Assembly (NCBI RefSeq): GCF_028898945.1
Contig: NZ_CP118607.1
Span: 2,962,001 to 3,026,000 of the forward strand
Length of the DNA: 64,000 nucleotides
Direction: 5' to 3'
Source: Pseudomonas sp. PSKL.D1
GTDB lineage: Bacteria; Pseudomonadota; Gammaproteobacteria; Pseudomonadales; Pseudomonadaceae
The number at the start of each line of letters is the position of its first letter. The first letter of the stretch is position 1. The notes beneath the pieces are model-generated. The model did no database searches. It saw nothing but the letters and a program-made list of their open reading frames with translations, and had not been told where the DNA came from. A program made the position numbers and the translations under genes. Of the stretch, positions 16,885-25,135 are shown piece after piece.

Positions 16885-19035
16885 TTACTCCTGCGGGTGG
16901 TTGTCGGCCAATGGCGTGTGGGCGGCCGGTTTGGCGCTGAACTGCTGCCAGGCGTTGCCCTCGGCTTTCAGGTCGTGGGCGCGCTTGATCAGGTACTGGT
17001 GCACTTGCTCGACCTGCTCGGGCTTGAGGTGGTCGGCGAACGACGGCATGCCATCGGGTACCCGGCCGCCGTAGAGGATGCCGAGGAACATCTGGTGTTT
17101 TTCCGGGGTGAGCTTGCGCAGGTCGGGCAGCACGCCACCGCTGACCGCGTGGATGCCGTGGCATTGCGAGCAGCTGCCGTCGTACAGTGCGGCGCCCGCC
17201 GCGACAGTTTGCGCATCGGCGGTCAACGGCGGCGGTTGTGGCGCGTCGGCGGGCGGCGCGGGTTCACGCAACTGGGCCGTGCCACCGATTTTATAGGTCA
17301 GCACCTGGGAGAACGGCTGCACACCGGCACGCAGTGACAACGCCCCGGCAAACGTGGAAAACGCACCGCCCCAGCCGGCCATGAAGGTCACGTACTGCTC
17401 ACCGTCCACCGAATAAGTGATCGGCGCGGCCATCACGCCGCTGGCCGCCGGCGATTCCCACAGTTTCTTGCCCGAATCGGCCGCGTAGGCAATCACCCGG
17501 CCATCGGCGCTCCCTTCAAACACCAGGTTGCCGGCGGTGCTCAAGGTGCCACCGTTGAAGATGGTGATGTACGGCACCTCCCAGGCCGGCGCCTGTTTCA
17601 CCGGGTCCCAGGCAATCAGCTTGCCGGACCAGGTTTTGGCCATGTCCAGCAGGCCGTCGGCGCCTTCAGGCATCATGCCGGTGCGCAGGCCCAGCTGGTA
17701 AATGCTCTTGAACGGGTTGCGCTTGGGCGCTTCGGGGATGTGTTCGTAATACGCCGACATGATGTGCGCGGGGATGTACACCAGGCCAGTGTTCGGGTTG
17801 TAGGACATCGGGTGCCAGTCATGGGCACCCCAGAAGGCCGGGGTCACCAGCTTGCGCTTGCCGTCCTTCCAGTACGCGGCCGCCTCGTCGTCCAGAATCG
17901 GCCGGCCGGTTTTCATGTCGATGCCCTTGGCCCAGTTCACCGGCACGATGTTTTTCGCCGAAAGCAACTCGCCGGTGGCGCGGTCGAGCACGTAGAAGAA
18001 GCCATTCTTGGGGGCTTGCATCAGCACTTTGCGCGGTTTGCCGTCGATGGGCAGCTCGGCCAGGATCATGTGCTGGGTGGCAGTGAAGTCCCAGGCGTCG
18101 CCCGGGGTGGTCTGGTAATGCCAGGCATATTCGCCGGTGTCGGCATTCACCGCCACGATCGACGACAGGAACAGGTTGTCACCCTTGGCCTGGCTGCGCC
18201 ATTTCGGGTCCCACATCGAACCGTTGCCCACGCCGATGTACAGCAGGTTGAGGTCCGGGTCGTAGGCGAACGAGTCCCACGCCGTACCACCCCCGCCCCA
18301 CTCGACGAAGGCATCGCCATGCCAGGTTTTGGCGGCTATTTCCATGGCTTTGTCTTCCGGTGGCAGCTTGGGGTCGCCAGGTACGGTGAAGAAGCGCCAG
18401 GCCTGCTTGCCGGTTTCGGCGTCATAGGCGGTGACATATCCGCGTACCCCAAACTCGGCGCCGCCGTTGCCGATGATGACCTTGCCGTTGACCACCCGTG
18501 GCGCGCCGGTGATGGTGTAGCTGCGTTTGTGATCGTCGCGGGTGTCCACCGACCAGACCCGTTTGCCGGTCTTGGCATCGATGGCTTCGAGGCGGCCGTC
18601 CAGCACGCCGACGTAGACCTTGCCCTGCCACACCGCAACACCCCGGTTGACCGCATCGCAACAGGCTTCGCCAGCGCGGTTGCGGTCCGATTGCGGGTCG
18701 TATTTCCACAGCAGCTTGCCGTTGCGGGCGTCCAGGGCATACACCACCGAGAACGGCCCGGTGGTGTACATCACCCCGTCCACCACGATGGGCGTGGCTT
18801 CGACGCCGCGGTCGAGGTCCAGCTTGTAGCTCCAGGCCAGGCCGAGCTGGTTGACGTTGGCTTCGTTGATGGTTTTGAGTGGGCTGTAGCGTTGCTCATC
18901 GTAGGTGCGGCCATGGCTCATCCAGTTACCGGGTTCGTTGTCGGCATGGATGATGCGCTGGCCGTCAACCTCGGCGGCAAAGGCAGGGGCGCTGCAGGCC
19001 AGGGCCAAGGCCAGGCAGCTCAGGGTTCGGGTCAT
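16885..19035 (-). CDS. Type II quinohemoprotein (PQQ + heme c) alcohol dehydrogenase
   Basis: The 716-residue periplasmic enzyme oxidises alcohols using PQQ and passes electrons through its own heme c. A signal peptide ends around SAPAFA-AEVDG. The N-terminal 570 residues form a PQQ beta-propeller, with the adjacent cysteines GEACCDAVNRGVAV that form the unusual disulfide near PQQ and repeated tryptophan-docking strands such as NGKLLWKYDP. A Pro/Ala linker leads to a cytochrome c domain with CSQCHG (CXXCH). It is first in an operon with aldehyde dehydrogenase. A sigma54 promoter lies 57 bp upstream of the ATG. It is of the ADH-IIB/IIG kind known from P. putida HK5; the two cannot be told apart here. 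Confidence 0.94.
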   Translation of the reverse strand: MTRTLSCLALALACSAPAFAAEVDGQRIIHADNEPGNWMSHGRTYDEQRYSPLKTINEANVNQLGLAWSYKLDLDRGVEATPIVVDGVMYTTGPFSVVYALDARNGKLLWKYDPQSDRNRAGEACCDAVNRGVAVWQGKVYVGVLDGRLEAIDAKTGKRVWSVDTRDDHKRSYTITGAPRVVNGKVIIGNGGAEFGVRGYVTAYDAETGKQAWRFFTVPGDPKLPPEDKAMEIAAKTWHGDAFVEWGGGGTAWDSFAYDPDLNLLYIGVGNGSMWDPKWRSQAKGDNLFLSSIVAVNADTGEYAWHYQTTPGDAWDFTATQHMILAELPIDGKPRKVLMQAPKNGFFYVLDRATGELLSAKNIVPVNWAKGIDMKTGRPILDDEAAAYWKDGKRKLVTPAFWGAHDWHPMSYNPNTGLVYIPAHIMSAYYEHIPEAPKRNPFKSIYQLGLRTGMMPEGADGLLDMAKTWSGKLIAWDPVKQAPAWEVPYITIFNGGTLSTAGNLVFEGSADGRVIAYAADSGKKLWESPAASGVMAAPITYSVDGEQYVTFMAGWGGAFSTFAGALSLRAGVQPFSQVLTYKIGGTAQLREPAPPADAPQPPPLTADAQTVAAGAALYDGSCSQCHGIHAVSGGVLPDLRKLTPEKHQMFLGILYGGRVPDGMPSFADHLKPEQVEQVHQYLIKRAHDLKAEGNAWQQFSAKPAAHTPLADNHPQE

Positions 19036-19091
19036 GGTGGCTTCTCCGTTCTTGTTATGGCGACACCGTGGCGGGTGTCGAGAACGGAGGG

Positions 19092-19107
19092 AGCAACGGT
19101 TGTGCCA
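19092..19107 (-). promoter_or_regulatory. Sigma54 (-24/-12) promoter of the alcohol dehydrogenase operon
   Basis: Read on the minus strand, TGGCAC-AACCG-TTGCT matches the consensus TGGCAC-N5-TTGCW exactly at the conserved positions, with GG and GC ten bases apart. It lies 57 bp upstream of the dehydrogenase ATG. Confidence 0.85.
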
Positions 19108-19216
19108 ATGGCCGAAATTCAGCCTGCAGGCCTTGTTTTAGAGCGGTTGGTGTCGTTCATGCAGGCCAAGGCAGCGCGGCATGCCTGGAGCAAGCCTGCA
19201 ACAGGTGGCGCAGGCC

Positions 19217-19232
19217 TGGCACAACTGTGTCA
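19217..19232. promoter_or_regulatory. Candidate upstream activator site for the sigma54 promoter
   Basis: TGGCACA-AC-TGTGTCA is an inverted repeat with one mismatch, flanked on both sides by the self-complementary CAGGCCTG. It lies about 110 bp upstream of the -24 element, the usual distance for enhancer-binding proteins such as AcoR, and ends 10 bp from the stop of the response regulator gene. Confidence 0.5.
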
Positions 19233-19242
19233 GGCCTGTTGC

Positions 19243-20667
19243 TCACCACTGGCGCTTGTCGGGCCGGGTCAACCCCAGCTTCTCGATCCGGTAGCGCAGC
19301 ATGTCCCGCGACAGCCCCAGCATCCGCGCCGACTTGGTCACGTTCCAGTCGGTGCGGTCCAGCGTCTTGCACACCAGGTCCCGCTCCATGTCGGGCAGGC
19401 TGGTGCCCGGTTCCGGCTCATGCCGGGGCACTTCGTAAAGCACGGGGGCCGGCTGTGCAAGCGGCTCGTCCACCAGTGTCATGCACAGGTTCAGCTGGTG
19501 CGCCTGCACCACTTCGTTGGGTGCCAGCAGCACCGTTTGCTCCAGCATGTTGCGCAACTCGCGCACATTGCCCGGCCAGCTGTAGTTGAGCATCAAACCC
19601 TCGGCCTCGGCGCTGAAGCGCAGGTTCGGCTTGCCGTACCGGCGCCCGTGGTGGGCCAGAAAATGCCGGGCCAGCAGCAGGATGTCCTGGCCCCGGGCAT
19701 ACAGCCTTGGCACTTTGATGGCAATGATACGCAGGCGGAAGAACAGGTCGCGGCGGAATTTGCCCTGTTGCACCATCTGCTCCAGGTTGCAGTTGGTGGC
19801 ACTGATCACCCGCAGGTCGACCTTGCGCTCCTTGACCGCGCCGATGCGGCGGATGCTGCGGTCTTCCAGCAGCTTCAGCAGTTTGGCCTGCAGCACCAGG
19901 TCCATCTCGCCGATTTCATCCAGGAACAGCGTACCGCCGTCGGCGGCCTCGACCAGGCCCACCCGGCGTTCCTTGGCGTCGGTGAAGGCGCCCTTTTCAT
20001 GGCCGAACAGTTCCGCCTCCAGCAGGTTGGCCGGTATCGACGCGCAGTTGAACTCGATGAACGGGCCTTTGCTGCGCGAGCCGTCAAAATGCAGGGCCCG
20101 GGCCACCAGTTCCTTGCCGGTGCCGGTTTCACCCTCAACCAGTACCGGTGGCAGGTCGTCACTGGCCATGCGCCGCTCGGCATCCAGCACCTGGCGCAAG
20201 GTGTGCTTGAGGCTGAGCATGGTCGGCGATTCGCCGATCAGCGCCTGCAAGCCAGACTTTTGCGCCTCGCGTTCCTGATAGAACGACAAGGTGCGTTCCA
20301 TGCGTTCAGTAGCCAAGGCCTTGTCCAGGGTCAGTTTGAGCTCGGCAAGCACCACAGGCTTGGTCAGGTAGTGGAATGCGCCCTCCTTCATCGCCTGCAC
20401 GGCATCCTCCACGTTGCCATAGCCCGTCATCATGATCACTTTGAGCTCAGGCGCCTGCGTCACCAACGTGCGCAGCAGGTCGTGCCCGCTCATGCCGGGC
20501 AGCGAGTTGTCGGTCAGCACCGCGTCGGGCTGGCTGCGCTTGATCTGCTCCAGCGCAAGCTCCGCGCTGTCACACACCGTGACCTCGAAACCTTTGAGGT
20601 TCAAGTAGGTGCGAATGTTGTCGGCAAGGATTTCATCATCCTCGACCACCAGGATGCTGTGCTCCAT
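19243..20667 (-). CDS. NtrC-family sigma54 response regulator with a variant GAFTDA loop
   Basis: The 474-residue regulator has a receiver domain (residues 1-120, phospho-acceptor Asp53 in LTDNSLPGMSG, TGYGNVEDAVQAM, and Lys in YLTKP), an AAA+ domain with Walker A GETGTGKELVAR near residue 172 and FLDEIGEMD, and a Fis-type helix-turn-helix at the C terminus (WNVTKSARMLGLSRDMLRY). The sigma54-contact loop reads GAFTDA near residue 226 instead of GAFTGA. I chose the ATG at 20667 because GGGAGGGG lies just upstream. The start overlaps the end of the adjacent histidine kinase gene by 32 bp, so it is its cognate partner. Likely targets are the sigma54-like promoters near 24.6 kb. Confidence 0.9.
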   Translation of the reverse strand: MEHSILVVEDDEILADNIRTYLNLKGFEVTVCDSAELALEQIKRSQPDAVLTDNSLPGMSGHDLLRTLVTQAPELKVIMMTGYGNVEDAVQAMKEGAFHYLTKPVVLAELKLTLDKALATERMERTLSFYQEREAQKSGLQALIGESPTMLSLKHTLRQVLDAERRMASDDLPPVLVEGETGTGKELVARALHFDGSRSKGPFIEFNCASIPANLLEAELFGHEKGAFTDAKERRVGLVEAADGGTLFLDEIGEMDLVLQAKLLKLLEDRSIRRIGAVKERKVDLRVISATNCNLEQMVQQGKFRRDLFFRLRIIAIKVPRLYARGQDILLLARHFLAHHGRRYGKPNLRFSAEAEGLMLNYSWPGNVRELRNMLEQTVLLAPNEVVQAHQLNLCMTLVDEPLAQPAPVLYEVPRHEPEPGTSLPDMERDLVCKTLDRTDWNVTKSARMLGLSRDMLRYRIEKLGLTRPDKRQW

Positions 20668-22135
20668 GGTCCCCTCCCGCTGCAATATTGAAAGTTAGGC
20701 TGACGCGGGTTCCTTCCTCTTCCCGGCTGGCCAGGCTGACCGTGCCGCCAAAGCGTTCCATGATCCGCTTGACCAGGGCCAGGCCCACACCGAGCCCGCC
20801 CTGTTTGGTGGTGAAAAACGGTTTGAACACCATCCGTTCCTGCTGCTGGGTCATGCCCTTGCCGGTGTCACTGAGTACCAATTGCACCCGCTGGCCCTCC
20901 AGCAGGGTGACTTGCGCACGCAACTCCCCGCCTTTGGGCATGGCTTCCAGGGCATTGGCAAACAAGCTGTTGAGGATTTGCGTAAGTTGCAAGGACTGGC
21001 TGGCCACCCACTGTTCGCGCGGCCCCTCGAAGCAAAAGCGCACGCCATTGCGCTCGATTTGCTGGGTAAAGGCCAGGTGGGTGTCCTCGATGCTGGCAAC
21101 CAGGTCCACCGCTTCAGCCAGGTCACTGGTGGGGCGCAGGGACACCAGCAGCTCACGCACCCAGCGCGACATGCGGTCTACCTGACTGATGATGTCGACG
21201 ATGTTCTTTTGCGCCTGCGCATTGGCAATGCCTTGGGCCAGTTCGGCACTGGAGCGGATGTTGGCCAGTGGGTTGCGCAGGCTGTGCGCCACGGCCGACG
21301 ACATTTCGCCCAGGGCAACGTAGGTTTCGCTGGCCACCAGGCGGTCCTGCTGCTGGTGCAACATCAGCGCGGCGCGGCGCACGATCCAGAACAGGCCAAA
21401 GTAGATCAGCGCCCCGCCCAGCAGGGTCGAAGCCCAGATCAGCACATAACCGCGCTGGATACGCCGCACCAGGTCTTGCGGCTCCTTGTAGATCTCGACC
21501 ATGGCCATCACTTGTTCGCCCTGGCTGTCGAACAAAGGGATGTAGTTTTCGATGAACAGGTACTTCGGCTCACGCTGAAATTTCTGCTCCTCCCTGTCCT
21601 CTTCGGCCTGATGGTAGCTGGCCGACACTGCTTTGCGCGAACGGAATGCCCGGTCCAGGTCGTCATCGGCCTCGATGCGTTTGCCGATCAGCGCCTTGTT
21701 GGTGGACCAGACGATGGTGCGGTCGCGGGCGTAAACGTTACTGAGCAACGTGTCGGGCAGGTGCTCTACATGGTCGAGGAACTCCACCCGGGTAGATTCG
21801 GCCAGCTCCGGGCCAAACTGCAGGTGCTGCTGGTCCAGGCGCGGGTCAAGCAGTTCACCCATGGTGGTGCCTGGCGGCAACTGCGAATGGCGTACCTCGG
21901 CCTGGGCCATGGCCTGAATGAATTGTGCGGTGAGCATGGCGTCGCGCTCGACGCTGTCACGTACGACGAAGCGCGTCGACACATACCCCAGGCTGCCGGC
22001 CACCGAGGCAATGATCATCAAGCTGATGACCGAAAACCAGCGCAGCAGGTTGAACTCGCGCAGCGGCGCCGTCAGGCCGGTGACGGGCGGGTGAACGGGC
22101 TTGCCGGGAACATCGTTTTCCAGGGTCTGCATCAC
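20636..22135 (-). CDS. Membrane histidine kinase (paralogue 1, paired with the response regulator)
   Basis: The 499-residue sensor kinase has a transmembrane helix near residues 30-55, a periplasmic sensing domain of about 170 residues (ending IENYIPLFDSQGEQVMAMVE), a second transmembrane helix, then the H-box VALGEMSSAVAHSLRNPLAN with the phospho-His near residue 282. ATP-binding motifs follow: LFANALEAMPKG (N box), LSDTGKGM and GLGVGLALVKRIMERFGG. It overlaps the response regulator gene by 32 bp. The whole protein is closely similar to the kinase encoded next upstream (22413-23858). Confidence 0.92.
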   Translation of the reverse strand: MMQTLENDVPGKPVHPPVTGLTAPLREFNLLRWFSVISLMIIASVAGSLGYVSTRFVVRDSVERDAMLTAQFIQAMAQAEVRHSQLPPGTTMGELLDPRLDQQHLQFGPELAESTRVEFLDHVEHLPDTLLSNVYARDRTIVWSTNKALIGKRIEADDDLDRAFRSRKAVSASYHQAEEDREEQKFQREPKYLFIENYIPLFDSQGEQVMAMVEIYKEPQDLVRRIQRGYVLIWASTLLGGALIYFGLFWIVRRAALMLHQQQDRLVASETYVALGEMSSAVAHSLRNPLANIRSSAELAQGIANAQAQKNIVDIISQVDRMSRWVRELLVSLRPTSDLAEAVDLVASIEDTHLAFTQQIERNGVRFCFEGPREQWVASQSLQLTQILNSLFANALEAMPKGGELRAQVTLLEGQRVQLVLSDTGKGMTQQQERMVFKPFFTTKQGGLGVGLALVKRIMERFGGTVSLASREEEGTRVSLTFNIAAGGDHGAQHPGGRG

Positions 22136-22341
22136 TTCGTTCCCGCACAGGGAGTCCGTTCAAAACGCTATCAGGGCACTGCTACCAGCGGTAGCACATT
22201 GATAGCACCTTACTGTGGCGGCCGCAGCCGCCATTGGTGGTCACATGCAGGTAGCAAAAAGTCAGCCACAACCTATATGTTTTTATTTATCAATAGGTTA
22301 TCGATTACATTTAATCTTCAGTAGCGTTTCTTCCCCCACTG

Positions 22342-22360
22342 TTGGGTGTTTTACACCCAA
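22342..22360. promoter_or_regulatory. Perfect 8-bp hairpin in the gap between the two kinase genes
   Basis: TTGGGTGT-TTT-ACACCCAA is a perfect inverted repeat in an AT-rich 277-bp gap between the kinase genes. No T-run follows on either strand, so a simple intrinsic terminator is unlikely; it may be a binding site or an mRNA-processing structure. The rest of the gap (22136-22412) contains no recognisable gene. Confidence 0.45.
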
Positions 22361-22412
22361 TTAACTTGATTGCCAGTTATATCAATGGCTTACCAAGTAA
22401 TTCAAACCTGAC

Positions 22413-23858
22413 TTATAAAGAGTCTATAAGCTTGAAATTGAGCGAAACCCGCGTACCGTACCCTTCGCTGCTGCTCAGCCGAACAGACCCACCAAAGCGC
22501 TCCATAATGCGCCTGACCAGCACCAGCCCTACCCCCAGCCCGCCTTGTTTGGTACTGAAAAACGGCCTGAAGGCCAGGCGCTGTTGCTGCTCGTTCATGC
22601 CCTTACCCGTGTCGGACAGGCGCAATGTCAGGCTGCGCCTGTCATGCTTGACCACTTCCACGCGCAGCCGGCCACCTTGCTCCATCGACTCCAGGGCATT
22701 GGCAATCAGGCTGGTGAAAATCTGCCCCAGCAGCACCGGCTGGCCCAGCACCTGTACAGCCGGCAGCGGTTGCAGGTCCAGCACTACGCCGCTGCGGGCC
22801 AGGGGGACGGCAAAGGTCTGCAGGCTTTCCTGCAGGGCCTGGTGCAAGTCCACCGCAACGGCCTCATCATTGAGTGGGCGCAGCGACTGCAGGAGCTGGC
22901 GGATCCACAACGACATGCGGTCGACCTGGTTGATGATGTCATTGATATTGCGTTGGGCCGGCCCTTCGTCAAAGGCCTGGGCCAGCTCTGCGCTGGAACG
23001 GATGCTGGCCAGCGGGTTGCGCAGGCTGTGGGCCACCGCCGAGGACACCTCGCCCAAGGCTACATAGGTTTCGTTGTTGATCAGGCGCTTTTGCTGCACC
23101 GCCATGACCCGGGCGGCGCGGCGCATGATGCCGTAAAGGCCGACGTACACCAGCCCGGCACCCACGGCAATGGCCGCCCAGATCAGCAGCAGGCCGTGTT
23201 CGATGCGCACGATCAGGTCATGGGGTTCCTTGTAGATTTCCACCATGGCGGTGACGTGCTCGCCGTCGGCGTCGAACAAGGGGATGTAGTTTTCGATGAA
23301 CAACTGCTCGGGGGGCGTGACGAACTTCTGCTCGGCGCGCGCCTGCTCGAAGTTGTGGTAGCTGGCAGACACCCGCATCTTGTACTCGAAGGCCCGATCC
23401 AGGTCGTCATCGCCTTCGATCAGCTTGCCGACCAGCGCCGGGTTGCTCGACCAGATCACCGTACGGTCGGGTGCATAGATGTTGGCCAGCAGCATGTCCG
23501 GCAGGTGCGCGATATGGTCCAGGAATTCGCCCCGCGCCTTGCGCCGGGCTTCAGGGTCCACGCCCGGCAGGCTGATGCGGTCTACACGCGGGTCGAGCAA
23601 CTCCCCCATGGTGCGAACATTGGGGATGTCCACGTGGCGCACCTCGGCGTCGGCGATCGAGGTGATGAACTGGGCGGTGAGCAACGCATCGCGCTCGACG
23701 CTTTCGTCGATGATGAAGCGGCTGGAGATCAGCCCCAGGCCCGTGGCCACCGACAGGATGATAGCCAGGCTGACCCAGCCATACCAACGCAGCAGGTTGA
23801 AGGGTTTACGCGAGGCTGTGGTTGAATCAGCGACGTCTGCGTTTGGGACGATGTCCAT
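22413..23858 (-). CDS. Membrane histidine kinase (paralogue 2)
   Basis: The 481-residue sensor kinase has the same layout as its neighbour: a transmembrane helix after FNLLRWYGWVSLAIILS, a periplasmic domain with EFLDHIAHLPDMLLANIYAP and IENYIPLFDADGEHVTAMVE, a second helix, H-box VALGEVSSAVAHSLRNPLAS with His near residue 277, and ATP-binding motifs LIANALESMEQG, LSDTGKGM and GLGVGLVLVRRIMERFGG. I chose ATG 23858, giving a normal N terminus; the open frame continues 39 codons further without family resemblance. It follows the lytic transglycosylase gene by 70 bp on the same strand. It has no response regulator of its own nearby and probably feeds the single one at 19243-20667. Confidence 0.9.
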   Translation of the reverse strand: MDIVPNADVADSTTASRKPFNLLRWYGWVSLAIILSVATGLGLISSRFIIDESVERDALLTAQFITSIADAEVRHVDIPNVRTMGELLDPRVDRISLPGVDPEARRKARGEFLDHIAHLPDMLLANIYAPDRTVIWSSNPALVGKLIEGDDDLDRAFEYKMRVSASYHNFEQARAEQKFVTPPEQLFIENYIPLFDADGEHVTAMVEIYKEPHDLIVRIEHGLLLIWAAIAVGAGLVYVGLYGIMRRAARVMAVQQKRLINNETYVALGEVSSAVAHSLRNPLASIRSSAELAQAFDEGPAQRNINDIINQVDRMSLWIRQLLQSLRPLNDEAVAVDLHQALQESLQTFAVPLARSGVVLDLQPLPAVQVLGQPVLLGQIFTSLIANALESMEQGGRLRVEVVKHDRRSLTLRLSDTGKGMNEQQQRLAFRPFFSTKQGGLGVGLVLVRRIMERFGGSVRLSSSEGYGTRVSLNFKLIDSL

Positions 23859-23928
23859 GGCGGGCTCCACTGCCGGGCACCTGTTATTAAGGTTATAGCC
23901 CAGAGTTGGGGAAACGGTCGCCCGCGCC

Positions 23929-24513
23929 CTAGTTCTCGGCCAGCCCCTGCAACTTACGGTATTCGCGCAGCACACTGGGCACGTAACGCTGGGTTTCGGC
24001 GTATGGCGGCACGGCGCCCCGTCGCATTACCGCATCGGGGCCTGCGTTGTAGGCGGCCACGGCCAGGGTGATGTCATTGTCGAACAGCTTGAGCATGCGT
24101 TTGAGGTAGCGTGCGCCGCCCTGCACGTTGTCTTGCGGGTCGAGCCGGTCCTGCACGCCCATTTCCCTCGCCGTATCGGGCATCAGTTGCATCAGCCCCA
24201 CCGCCCCGGCCGGTGAACGGGCCTTTGGGTTGTAGCCAGACTCGGCTTTGATCAGCGCATGCAAAAGCGCCTGCGGTACGTTGTGTGCCAGGGCAGCCGC
24301 CGCCACCACATCGGCGTAGGGGCGGCCGGTGATCAGTTGTGCGTTGGCAGCACCCGCCTGGGCCACCGGTTCGCTGATCACCCGCTCATAGTGGCGCCCG
24401 GGCCGATGGACGTTGCTCAGTACATAGCCGCCTTTGGCATCGATGGAAATGTACACATCGGCTGTGGCATCAGCCGCCGCCAGCCAGATCAGGCTCAAGA
24501 TGATTGCACGCAT
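23929..24513 (-). CDS. Exported lytic transglycosylase (SLT domain)
   Basis: The 194-residue protein has a signal peptide (MRAIILSLIWLAAADATA), a short N-terminal region with DVYISIDAKGGYVLSNV, and an SLT domain with the catalytic Glu in ALIKAESGYNPKA, followed by GAVGLMQLMPDTA and AVAAYNAGPDAV. It cleaves peptidoglycan between MurNAc and GlcNAc, often to open a path for envelope machines. GGGGAGG precedes the ATG at 24513; longer starts lack it. It is divergent from gspG-gspF and upstream of the two kinase genes and the regulator gene on the same strand, which suggests peptidoglycan remodelling coupled to a pseudopilus-like apparatus. Confidence 0.9.
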   Translation of the reverse strand: MRAIILSLIWLAAADATADVYISIDAKGGYVLSNVHRPGRHYERVISEPVAQAGAANAQLITGRPYADVVAAAALAHNVPQALLHALIKAESGYNPKARSPAGAVGLMQLMPDTAREMGVQDRLDPQDNVQGGARYLKRMLKLFDNDITLAVAAYNAGPDAVMRRGAVPPYAETQRYVPSVLREYRKLQGLAEN

Positions 24514-24585
24514 GTCGGTCGCCTCCCCGCCGTACCCCCGATGTGGGGGAAATGCCCCGGAAAACCCGGGTTCCACAGCTACGAC

Positions 24586-24600
24586 GCAAGCACTGTGCCG
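24586..24600 (-). promoter_or_regulatory. Sigma54-like promoter for the transglycosylase-kinase-regulator genes
   Basis: On the minus strand CGGCAC-AGTGC-TTGC matches TGGCAC-N5-TTGC except for the first base, keeping GG and GC ten bases apart. It lies about 70 bp upstream of the transglycosylase ATG. The operon downstream encodes a sigma54-dependent regulator, which would allow positive feedback. Confidence 0.55.
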
Positions 24601-24637
24601 CTTGCCATGCCGCATGGCGCAAGGCCCCGAGGCAGAC

Positions 24638-24653
24638 GTGCACGGCAGTTGCA
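24638..24653 (+). promoter_or_regulatory. Weak sigma54-like site upstream of gspG
   Basis: GTGCACG-GCAG-TTGCA has the correct spacing and the -12 TTGCA, but the -24 GG is TG. It is 45 bp upstream of the gspG ATG. The deviation in the invariant GG makes this uncertain. Confidence 0.3.
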
Positions 24654-24698
24654 TAAAGCACGAAAACGCGATGTCCCCATCCTGCGGAGGGCTTCACC

Positions 24699-25124
24699 AT
24701 GCAGTGCAGACGCAACTCCCAACGTGGCTTCACCCTGCTTGAACTTCTGGTGGTGCTGGTGGTGCTCGGCTTGCTGGCCGGCATCGTCGCGCCCAAGTAT
24801 TTCAGCCAGCTCGGCCGCTCCGAAGCCAAAGTGGCCCGGGCGCAAATCGAGGGCCTGGGCAAGGCGCTGGACCTGTACCGGCTGGAAGTGGGCCATTACC
24901 CCAACAGCGAGCAGGGCTTGCAGGCGCTGGTGGCGGCGCCAAGCGGCGAGCCGCGTTGGTCTGGCCCGTACCTGCAAAAAGCCGTGCCGCAAGACCCGTG
25001 GGGGCGCCCGTACATCTACCGCCAGCCTGGCGAGAACGGCGGTGAATACGACTTGCTGTCGATGGGCAAGGACGGGCAACCCGGCGGCGACGGCGAAAAC
25101 GCCGAAGTCACCAGCTGGCAGTGA
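24699..25124 (+). CDS. gspG: Type II secretion major pseudopilin GspG
   Basis: This 141-residue pseudopilin has a short leader ending in Gly before FTLLELLVVLVVLGLLAGIV (prepilin peptidase site RG-FTLLE, with Glu5). The GspG core follows: QIEGLGKALDLYRLEVGHYP, NSEQGLQALV, PQDPWGRPYIYRQPGENG and YDLLSMGKDG, the calcium-binding end of the family. It would polymerise into a pseudopilus that pushes substrates through a secretin. Only gspF follows; no secretin, ATPase or other pseudopilin genes are in the window, so it either borrows these from another system or has a different job. The start is preceded by CGGAGGG. Confidence 0.95.
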   Translation: MQCRRNSQRGFTLLELLVVLVVLGLLAGIVAPKYFSQLGRSEAKVARAQIEGLGKALDLYRLEVGHYPNSEQGLQALVAAPSGEPRWSGPYLQKAVPQDPWGRPYIYRQPGENGGEYDLLSMGKDGQPGGDGENAEVTSWQ

Positions 25125-25135
25125 GGGCCACGACC

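Noticed and set aside
17740..20691. 983-codon open frame on the plus strand opposite the alcohol dehydrogenase and response regulator genes
   Set aside because: It is antisense to two well-supported genes and crosses their intergenic promoter; the translation is low-complexity and without motifs.
22342..22360. Intrinsic terminator between the two histidine kinase genes
   Set aside because: The stem is perfect, but neither strand has a T-run after it, so it was listed only as a hairpin of unknown role.
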